Part shown: in pieces, positions 1 to 5,435 of the stretch
How positions within the stretch are numbered: position 1 is the stretch's first letter
How the letters are laid out: every line of letters begins with the position of its first letter
Source: Candidatus Anaerobutyricum stercoripullorum
GTDB taxonomy: Bacteria > Bacillota > Clostridia > Lachnospirales > Lachnospiraceae
Direction: 5' to 3'
Assembly: GCA_019114885.1 (NCBI GenBank)
Contig: DXEQ01000313.1
Location: 1 to 6,664, forward strand
Length of the DNA stretch: 6,664 nt
Made by a program: the position numbers and the translations under genes
Notes under the pieces: model-generated
Database searches by the model: none
Seen by the model: the letters and a program-made list of their open reading frames with translations, nothing else
What the model was told of the DNA's origin: nothing

Positions 1-524
1 TCCGGTTCTTCCCAGAACAGCATATGTCCGGAGTTCTCGAAAAACACCGTCTTTGCGCCAGGGATATTTTCTCCGACCCATGCACTTCCGTGCCAGTCAA
101 AGACATTACTGTTTCTTGCCACGCAAACCAGCGTTGGCAGCTTGATATTCGGAATAAAATCTCTCCAGTCCAGATTGGTGTGATCTCGCATGATCTCAAT
201 GCGCACATACGGAGGACAGAGTGAAATCTCATCAGCGATAAACTTCACTTCCTCTGCCGACGGCTCATGATGCAGGCAGGCATGTGCCAGACCTTCCGCC
301 GCTCCTCTCGGATCGTACTTGATATCGTAGCAGGTGCGGATGAACATTTCCACATCGTAGCATCCCTTCTGTCCCCACTGCCAGTCCGGTCCGGTGTACT
401 GCGCCGGTGACTGATCCACACAGATCAATCCGCTGATACGGTGATTGCCGAACAGTTCGATATAACTCCAGAGAATGGATGCGCCCATGGACCAGCCCAG
501 TACCGTCACGTCTTCCACGTCCAG
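1..524 (-). pseudogene. alpha/beta hydrolase, N-terminally truncated remnant (3' end beyond window)
   Basis: Read on the minus strand, an open frame of 174 codons runs off the left edge. It begins with LDVEDVTVLGWSMGAS, which holds the nucleophile elbow G-W-S-M-G of the alpha/beta hydrolase fold. Further on come a Leu-Pro-Thr-Leu-Val strand, a possible catalytic acid in NVFDW, and the catalytic-histidine region SGHMLFWEEP. The order Ser-Asp-His and the spacing fit the family. The front part, about 80-90 residues with the first strands and the HG oxyanion motif, is missing. A TAG stop (525-527) directly precedes the Leu codon, and the codons upstream of it are unlike the family and soon reach another stop. 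The only in-frame ATG is inside the nucleophile elbow. A GTG two codons in could start translation, but it would give a protein without its core sheet. I read this as a decayed gene. Substrate cannot be inferred. The C-terminal end lies outside the window. Confidence 0.8.
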
Positions 525-663
525 CTAACACAGCAGCCCACACTCACTTGTTTTCTTTTCTATATTTTACCGGAAAACGAAGAAGAAATATATGTTTTAC
601 AAGCCATATTTTATCTGTATTATATGTTTTTAAAACCAATTAAATCTATCCGCAGATTTTTTA
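525..663. other. AT-rich intergenic gap behind the regulator gene
   Basis: Base composition drops sharply to AT-rich sequence from about 541 up to the regulator stop codon. It contains a perfect TATAAT on the minus strand (619-624) that could serve as a -10 element for the downstream hydrolase remnant, but there is no convincing -35 at 16-18 bases. It also contains a small inverted repeat listed separately. I see no gene here. Confidence 0.5.
642..659 (-). terminator. weak hairpin just after the regulator gene, possible terminator
   Basis: The sequence AAATCT, six bases, then AGATTT forms a perfect 6-bp inverted repeat starting seven bases past the TAA of the regulator on the minus strand. 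It is followed by a loosely T-rich stretch (AATTGGTTTT). The stem is AT-rich and the U-tract interrupted, so termination would be weak at best. Confidence 0.25.
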
Positions 664-1796
664 TTACATACACTGAAAGAACTTCCACGCCATATAAAAA
701 ACGGCCGTTTCCGAAGGGTGCCTAAGATCCTTTCCCGTGACCTCCGCCAGTTTATTTAACTTATACTGCACGGTATTTTTGTGAATAAATAATTTTTCCG
801 CCATCCGGGCGATGGACCCTTCGCAGGAAAAATATATCTCTGTAAGCTTCATGTATTCTTCCAGCCTCTCTCTGTCCACATCTCCAAAAAGTTTATGCAC
901 ATAATCTTCCATCGTATTATAAGAAATCTCGTGAAGAAATAATTCCACATCCAGCTCGTCATACCCTACGATACCGCTGCCGGACGCCAGAGCCTGCGCT
1001 GCCGCCTTCTCCGCCTCGTACACACAGCGCTGCATGGACTGATGTTTCTCCCTTCCGCTGTCACAGCCCACCGCCAGCTTCCGCCCGTATTTCTGATGCA
1101 CCAGACGAACGATTCTTTCCGCTGCCGCTGTCATATGTTCCGGGGAACACCACGGCAGGATACCAATCTGGCGGGACGGTTCCCGAAGATAGAGGATTCC
1201 CTGCCGCTCCGCCTCATGGCGAATGGTTGCCTCATCTGTTCCAGCAAATGCTGCCCCTCAAATGTATCGGACAGCTCCTGATATTCTGTAAAACGCAGAA
1301 TCATCACCCGATACGGTTTTGTGACGTCGATTCCCATCCCGGCCGCCCGTTTCTGAAAGTCCACACTGCGGGCGATACCCGGAGTCTCCAGCCATTCTTC
1401 CAGCAGATAATACCGTTGTCTCCGCTCATATCTTCTGGCATCTTTCTGGATACTGTCAGCGATCAGGATTTCCGTCATTCGCCGGACGATATTTCCGTAG
1501 CCGTACACCTTTTCCCGGTCGCCGGTGATACCGACCACTCCCACCACATTTCCTTCCACCACCAGAGGCAGATTGATGCCTTTTCTGGTCATGGCGTTTT
1601 CCATCTCTTTGGTAATATACAGCTCCGGCAGATGTTCCTGAATGATCCTCCTCGCTCCCTCATGGAGATTCCCAATCCGGGCGGCGTCGGTACTGGCAAT
1701 AATGCATCCTCTCTCATCCATAAGATTGATGTGCGCACCGATCTCCCCGCCGATCTCTTCCACGATTTCCTGCGCGGTTTCTCTGGAAATGTACAT
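664..1796 (-). pseudogene. cdaR: CdaR-family sugar-diacid transcriptional regulator, frameshifted
   Basis: Joined across one frameshift, this gives a 377-residue protein, close to the 385 residues of E. coli CdaR. Residues 1-130 match a sugar-diacid recognition (Diacid_rec) domain, with MYISRETAQEIV at the start and NLPLVVEGNVVGVVGITG near 75-92. Residues 310-377 match the PucR C-terminal helix-turn-helix, with SIARMAEKLFIHKNTVQYKL at about 328-347. The family senses sugar diacids or glycerate and activates their catabolic genes. The first frame ends in an unrelated tail stopping at 1131. The second resumes as TIRHEAERQGILYL, and one extra base in the CAACC at about 1225-1229 (reading CAAACC, Gln-Thr) restores one continuous frame. 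The start is the ATG at 1796, seven bases after AGGAGG; a GTG 21 bases upstream lies before this RBS. Either the gene is inactive or the base is a sequencing error. No target genes are in the window. Confidence 0.85.
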
Positions 1797-1831
1797 CCGT
1801 CCTCCTCCTTTTCTCACATTTCTCTGTCCGC

Positions 1832-1860
1832 ATTATAAAGCCTGCACAGATTCATTGCAA
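1832..1860 (-). promoter_or_regulatory. sigma-A-type promoter of the cdaR-like gene
   Basis: On the minus strand TTGCAA (1855-1860) is followed by exactly 17 bases and a perfect TATAAT (1832-1837). This places transcription start near 1825, about 30 bases before the ATG, with the AGGAGG ribosome binding site between. The match to the housekeeping consensus is strong. Confidence 0.75.
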
Positions 1861-1928
1861 GCCCGTTTCTGCCAGTTCCCCATCACTATCGCCATGTCCA
1901 TCATCCTCACTCATATCACAAATTTTAC

Positions 1929-1957
1929 TTGAAATTAGTACTAAACCGTACTATAAA
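1929..1957 (+). promoter_or_regulatory. sigma-A-type promoter of the MATE gene
   Basis: TTGAAA (1929-1934), a 17-base spacer and TATAAA (1952-1957) fit the housekeeping consensus. Start of transcription is expected near 1964, giving a leader of about 75 bases before the MATE ATG. It diverges from the cdaR promoter, with about 70 bases between the two -35 elements; that stretch holds nothing else I recognise. Confidence 0.7.
1936..1953. promoter_or_regulatory. palindromic candidate operator inside the MATE promoter
   Basis: TAGTAC, six bases (TAAACC) and GTACTA form a perfect inverted repeat that fills the spacer between -35 and -10 and touches the -10. TAGTACTA (1936-1943) is also an 8-bp palindrome by itself, and GTACTA recurs 10 bases later. 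Placement is typical for a repressor such as a MarR or TetR family member, which commonly control efflux pumps. No such regulator is encoded in the window, so the binding protein is unknown. Confidence 0.5.
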
Positions 1958-2038
1958 ATAATCATTATGATCTTCTTTTCGAGAAAGAAATGAAGGTAAA
2001 GCTACAGAACAGTGACAGTAAAGAATGAGGTAACATTT

Positions 2039-3409
2039 ATGAAGACTGAAAGACAACAACAAAGACAACCTGCGGCCGCCGCAACCGGCAGCAATTCGCC
2101 CGCCGGGGCCGATTATCATACATTTCTTGCCTTTGTCATCCCTTCGATTCTGGCCTTCGCCCTGTCCGGCGTCTACGCCATCGTGGATGGCTATTTTGTG
2201 GGCAACAGCATCGGCGATATCGGCATCTCCACCATCAACGTGGCTTACCCGATCATCGCTCTGATTCTGGCTGTGGGAACCGGCATCGGCATGGGCGGCG
2301 CTGTCTATTATTCTATCTTCCGGGCGGAAGGAAATCCGGAAAAAGCCCGGGAGTTTGTGGCGGGCACCCTGTGGCTCCTGCTCATTTCCAGTATCCTGCT
2401 GACCGCAGTGGTACTGCTTTTTGCGAGACCCCTTCTTAAGCTGCTCGGCGCGGAAAGCGATCTGCTTACCATGGGCGAGGAATACATTTTCATCATGGGA
2501 ATCGGCTCCGTGCTGCAGATCTTCGGCGTGGGACTGACACCGCTGATCCGGAACAACGGCGGTTCCATCTTTGCCATGGTCACCATGTGCGCCGGATTTA
2601 TCACCAATATCATTCTGGACTTCCTGTTTGTGTGGGTGATGAATCAGGGGGTGGCGGGCGCCGCCTGGGCCACCATCATCGGACAGGGCGTCACCATGAT
2701 CGGCGGAATCGGATACCTGCTTTATAAAAAGCAGCTGACTCTGTCCATCTCCGCAGAATCTATGAAACAGGTGACAAAGTCCATCATCCGCATCGGACTG
2801 GCGCCTTTTGGTCTGTCTCTGACACCGAACTTTTCCCTGATTCTCATCAACCGGTTCTCTTCTTTTTATGGCGGAGAACCGGCCATTGCGGTGTACGCCT
2901 GCGTATCCTACATCCTCACCATCGTCTATCTGGTGCTGCAGGGTGTCGGCGATGGGATTCAACCACTGATGAGTCAGTTTTATGGTGCGGGCAGGAAGGC
3001 AGATCTGGCAGGGGCCAACCGGTTTGCCTACACATTTGCTCTGGCACTGTCCATTTTGAGTATCGCGCTTCTCTATCTGTTCCGTGGCAGCATCGGCGCG
3101 ATCTTCGGAGCCTCCGAAACCGTGACGCGGGAGGTGGCGGCCACCCTGGTCATCTTTCTGATCGCCATCCCCTTTATCGCCGTCAACCGTGTGACCACCG
3201 CCAGCTTCTACGCCACAGAACAGAGCACCCGCGCCTACATCCTCACCTACATCGAACCGGCTGCCATGCTGGTGCTGATGCTCATTCTGCCGCCGCTCTT
3301 CGGTGGACAGAGCATGATCTGGTGGAGCGCCACCATCGCCCGGATTCTGTCAGCCATCCTGGCAGTGATCCTGGCGCTGCGCCCAAAACAACCGACGCGT
3401 TCCAGCTAG
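2039..3409 (+). CDS. MATE family efflux transporter
   Basis: This 456-residue membrane protein has the length and twelve-helix pattern of multidrug and toxic compound extrusion (MATE) transporters, which export cationic drugs or metabolites in exchange for Na+ or H+. After a hydrophilic Gln/Ala-rich N-tail (1-27) the first helix, about 28-48, leads into VDGYFVGN, the family's conserved start of the first bundle. TPLIRNNGG (about 167-175) is the usual Pro-x-x-Arg loop motif, and QGVGDGIQPLMSQFYGAG (about 301-318) is the matching motif in the second six-helix half. The ATG at 2039 is chosen because GAGG sits eight bases upstream; an in-frame GTG 27 bases earlier has no RBS. Its promoter contains a palindrome suggesting repression. 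The head of the protein resembles the MepA branch. Substrate cannot be told from sequence. Confidence 0.92.
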   Translation: MKTERQQQRQPAAAATGSNSPAGADYHTFLAFVIPSILAFALSGVYAIVDGYFVGNSIGDIGISTINVAYPIIALILAVGTGIGMGGAVYYSIFRAEGNPEKAREFVAGTLWLLLISSILLTAVVLLFARPLLKLLGAESDLLTMGEEYIFIMGIGSVLQIFGVGLTPLIRNNGGSIFAMVTMCAGFITNIILDFLFVWVMNQGVAGAAWATIIGQGVTMIGGIGYLLYKKQLTLSISAESMKQVTKSIIRIGLAPFGLSLTPNFSLILINRFSSFYGGEPAIAVYACVSYILTIVYLVLQGVGDGIQPLMSQFYGAGRKADLAGANRFAYTFALALSILSIALLYLFRGSIGAIFGASETVTREVAATLVIFLIAIPFIAVNRVTTASFYATEQSTRAYILTYIEPAAMLVLMLILPPLFGGQSMIWWSATIARILSAILAVILALRPKQPTRSS

Positions 3410-3430
3410 CGCTGACGGAAACACATTTCT

Positions 3431-3452
3431 TCCTTTCCGCCCGGCGGCAGGA
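3431..3452 (+). terminator. weak hairpin after the MATE gene
   Basis: TCCT and CCGC pair with GCGG and AGGA around a CCG loop, with a two-against-one-base bulge, 21 bases past the MATE stop. Only a loose T-rich stretch follows, so this could be a leaky terminator or a 3' end stabiliser. The remaining bases up to the thioesterase RBS hold a candidate promoter and nothing else I recognise. Confidence 0.3.
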
Positions 3453-3474
3453 GCATGTTCTTCTCCGGAATCAC

Positions 3475-3503
3475 TGGATTCCTGTTGGGGAAAATGTTAT
3501 GAT
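3475..3503 (+). promoter_or_regulatory. possible extended -10 promoter of the thioesterase gene
   Basis: TGTTATGAT (3495-3503) is an extended -10 (TG-N-TATGAT). At a 17-base spacing upstream lies TGGATT (3475-3480), a poor -35 match. If used, transcription would start near 3510, about 50 bases before the thioesterase ATG. Read-through from the MATE gene is an alternative. Confidence 0.4.
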
Positions 3504-3560
3504 GGGAGAAAATAAAACGACAGTCCTGATACTGTTAAACAGAATAGAGAGGTATATCAT

Positions 3561-4052
3561 ATGGAATTTCGCGCGAAAACTGTTGCAGAATCCCGGGTGG
3601 AGACCGTGCACATCATCCGGCCTACCGACTTAAATGACGCCGGCCGTCTTTTCGGCGGCGTGCTCATGCAGTGGATCGACGAGGTGGCCGCACTGGTGGC
3701 GAAGCGCCACTCGCAGATGAACGTCACCACCGCATCGGTAGATAATCTTCGCTTCCTGCAGGGTGCTTTTCAGCGTGACGTCATCGTCATCATCGGACGG
3801 GTCACTCACGTGGGCAACACCTCCATGGAAGTCAAGGTGGAGACGTACGTGGAACACACCGACGGTAAACGGGACCTGATCAACCGGGCCTTCCTCACCG
3901 AGATCGGTCTTGGAGAGGATAACCGGCCGGCTCTGCTGCCGCGCCTCATTCTGGAAACAGAAGAAGACCGGCAGGAATGGGAGCGGGCGGAGATGCGCCG
4001 CAATCTGCGGGCAAAACAGAGAAAAGAGGGCTTCCACTTTTACGGAGAATAA
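3561..4052 (+). CDS. acyl-CoA thioesterase, hotdog fold (YkhA/YciA type)
   Basis: The 163-residue product is a single hotdog-domain acyl-CoA thioesterase, a cytoplasmic enzyme that hydrolyses acyl-CoA to free acid and CoA. The family signature is clear: N25-DAGRLFGGVLMQWID-E41 carries the conserved Asn, Gly-Gly and the catalytic-type Asp40 of the long helix. VTTASVDNLRFLQ (55-67) and VGNTSMEVKVE (84-94) are the usual core strands. After the domain comes a charged helical tail, about 130-155, as in Bacillus YkhA (about 170 residues) but absent from shorter YciA proteins. The ATG has AGAGAGG eight bases upstream. It lies 151 bases after the MATE gene on the same strand and ends before a shared terminator. 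Acyl chain preference is unknown. Confidence 0.9.
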   Translation: MEFRAKTVAESRVETVHIIRPTDLNDAGRLFGGVLMQWIDEVAALVAKRHSQMNVTTASVDNLRFLQGAFQRDVIVIIGRVTHVGNTSMEVKVETYVEHTDGKRDLINRAFLTEIGLGEDNRPALLPRLILETEEDRQEWERAEMRRNLRAKQRKEGFHFYGE

Positions 4053-4090
4053 GGCAGGGCAATCCCCGCGAAGCATTTTTATTCCCCGGG

Positions 4091-4157
4091 AATAAATTTC
4101 CCTGGGGAAGAAATTTCCCTGAGAAGGATTTTTCCTGAGAAGGAATTTTCCCTACAG
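4091..4157. repeat. degenerate tandem repeat, four units of about 16 bp
   Basis: Four adjacent units lie at 4091-4107, 4108-4123, 4124-4139 and 4140-4157, with a consensus near AAGRAATTTTCCCTGAG. Units 2 and 3 are 16 bases, unit 1 is 17 and unit 4 is 18. Adjoining units can form small hairpins: GGGAA with TTCCC around 4105-4119, and TTCCT with AGGAA closed by GAGA at 4132-4145. Just before the array ATTCCC-C-GGGAAT (4081-4093) is another inverted repeat. It is noncoding, between the thioesterase stop and the terminator. Confidence 0.7.
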
Positions 4158-4205
4158 AATAAAAAAACGTTGCCGCTCATGCAGCAACGCTTTTTTTATT
4201 CTGTA
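4153..4205. terminator. bidirectional rho-independent terminator
   Basis: CGTTGC (4168-4173) pairs with GCAACG (4184-4189), extended inward by two more pairs beyond one mismatch to a TCAT loop. Seven A (4161-4167) and seven T (4191-4197) flank the stem, so it works on either strand. The complementarity goes on outward: TACAGAATAAAAAAA and TTTTTTTATTCTGTA are perfect complements, with only C4190 bulged. It serves both the thioesterase (+) and the lipoprotein gene (-), whose TAA abuts its right end. Confidence 0.9.
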
Positions 4206-5294
4206 TTACTGATCGAAGGACCAGCTGCCGTCGTCGTTCTGGACGCCGCCCAGCACATTTTCTCCATCCACGGATACAAGAACGTTCGTGGAGGAAACGC
4301 CCTCGCCATCCACGGCGAAATTATAGTATTCATAATCACCGACGGTGATGATATCTTCAAATGTATACTCGGCGTCCTCGCCATAGTATTCTTCCGCCAG
4401 GCTCAGTGCCTCATCCTCAGAAATCTCCGGCTCGTCGTCCGCAGAGGATTCCTCTTCTTCCGTAGTCTCATCGGTCTCTTCCGTGGAAGACTCTTCTGCG
4501 GTATCTCCTTCCTCTTCGGTAGCTCCCTCAGAGAAATCCACGCCCTCTTCTTCGTCAGAGTCCTGCTCCTCAAAGGCGGACACGCCGTAGGCAAAAGCAT
4601 TATCCTCGTCGCCGTCGTAAGAAGTCGGTGTGATGGTGATCTCATACCGTCCGTACAGATCATCGTTATCCGTATCCCGCAGTTCCGCAGTGAGGATATA
4701 ATCCTCCCCGTCTTCCTCACAGTCTGTGATATACGCCTTCATGGTTCCGATTCCGCCGGACAGGAAACCGTAAGTGCCATCTTCATCGTTGTATACCGCG
4801 TAGGTATCATCCTCCGGCAGTTCCGGGAACTCCAGATTGCCTTTGGCAAAGGCGTCATAGAGGGCTGACGCGTACATGTTGACGGTCTCTTCCTCCAGAT
4901 AAAGGTAGTTCTCATCGGTGTCCACTGTCACATCCTTCACGTAGTCATTCATGAGGGAGGTAAGCACCGCCATGGAAAACCAGAAGGAATCCGCCTCGTC
5001 TTCGGTGGAATCTTCATTGTAATATGGCAGCCCCTTTGCGGAAGCCTCCACCATCAGAGAAGTCAGCGGATAAATCATATCGCCAAAATCGGACGGAAGG
5101 TCCACGCTGCCATCCACAAACTCCTCGGAGTCGTCGTCCGCCTCACTGCTGTCCGCTGCCGCTTCCGTCGTTGTCTCGGCCGGCTCGTCCGCCTGGCTGT
5201 CTCCTTTTTTGCCGCCGCATCCTACAAGAGAAAAGGCCATAGTTCCTGCCAGTATCACCGCACCCCAGCGTTTCATTTTATTGAAATGCATCAT
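4206..5294 (-). CDS. acidic secreted lipoprotein of unknown function
   Basis: I do not recognise a named family. The 362-residue protein starts with Lys/Arg, a hydrophobic stretch (about 10-25) and a lipobox L-V-G-C with Cys26, so it should be lipid-anchored on the outer face of the membrane. Residues 30-60 are an acidic, Thr/Ser-rich stalk. A folded region spans about 65-240, with several Tyr/Trp/Phe positions and a beta-rich part around AYITDCEEDGEDYILTAELR. Residues 242-292 are a second low-complexity acidic linker, roughly half Glu/Asp. The last 70 residues (ISEDEALSLAEEYYGEDAEY onward) form a separate alpha-then-beta module that loosely resembles PepSY-type domains; that comparison is weak. 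GAAGGG lies upstream of two adjacent ATG codons; the second (5291) has slightly better spacing. The gene converges on the thioesterase and ends at the shared terminator. Confidence 0.85.
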   Translation of the reverse strand: MMHFNKMKRWGAVILAGTMAFSLVGCGGKKGDSQADEPAETTTEAAADSSEADDDSEEFVDGSVDLPSDFGDMIYPLTSLMVEASAKGLPYYNEDSTEDEADSFWFSMAVLTSLMNDYVKDVTVDTDENYLYLEEETVNMYASALYDAFAKGNLEFPELPEDDTYAVYNDEDGTYGFLSGGIGTMKAYITDCEEDGEDYILTAELRDTDNDDLYGRYEITITPTSYDGDEDNAFAYGVSAFEEQDSDEEEGVDFSEGATEEEGDTAEESSTEETDETTEEEESSADDEPEISEDEALSLAEEYYGEDAEYTFEDIITVGDYEYYNFAVDGEGVSSTNVLVSVDGENVLGGVQNDDGSWSFDQ

Positions 5295-5335
5295 AAATCC
5301 CTTCTTTCTTTTACATTTCCTTCTTTGCTCAGATC

Positions 5336-5354
5336 AAATGTACCATGTACATTT
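5336..5354. promoter_or_regulatory. 19-bp palindrome upstream of the lipoprotein gene
   Basis: AAATGTAC, three bases, GTACATTT is a perfect 8-bp inverted repeat, 41 bases upstream of the lipoprotein start. A further half-like copy, GTACAAAT, lies at 5368-5375, 21 bases from the right arm. Size and symmetry suit a dimeric DNA-binding regulator. A TAAAAT that could act as a -10 (minus strand, 5351-5356) overlaps its edge. Confidence 0.45.
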
Positions 5355-5387
5355 TACTGCATAACCGGTACAAATCCCGTCTCCGGC

Positions 5388-5416
5388 ATCTTAAACGATT
5401 TTCCCGGCAAAGTAAA
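5388..5416 (-). promoter_or_regulatory. candidate promoter of the lipoprotein gene
   Basis: On the minus strand TTTACT (5411-5416), 17 bases and TAAGAT (5388-5393) match four of six bases in each element. Transcription would start near 5381, placing the palindrome in the leader. Alternatives closer to the gene are TAAAAT at 5351-5356 without a good -35, and TTGTAC (5368-5373) with a poor -10. The choice is uncertain. Confidence 0.35.
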
Positions 5417-5435
5417 TAACATATTTCTTACATTT

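Noticed and set aside
541..663. Insertion sequence remnant between hydrolase and regulator
   Set aside because: No terminal inverted repeats, target duplication or transposase fragment could be seen in the AT-rich gap.
441..725. Plus-strand frame across the AT-rich gap
   Set aside because: Overlaps both minus-strand genes, no RBS, and the middle is plain AT-rich translation.
1967..1993. Eight-codon frame MIFFSRKK near the MATE transcription start
   Set aside because: Starts only a few bases after the predicted start of transcription with no RBS.
1925..2962. Open minus-strand frame of 345 codons opposite the MATE gene
   Set aside because: His/Asp/Gln/Gly-rich composition without domain character; it is the antisense of the transmembrane codons, lacks an RBS and overlaps the cdaR/MATE promoter region at one end.
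4091..4157. CRISPR array
   Set aside because: The repeats abut without spacers, are only about 16 bp and differ from each other; no cas genes nearby.
4170..4868. Plus-strand frame of 232 codons opposite the lipoprotein gene
   Set aside because: It starts inside the terminator stem and reads the complement of Glu/Asp codons; no RBS or family resemblance.
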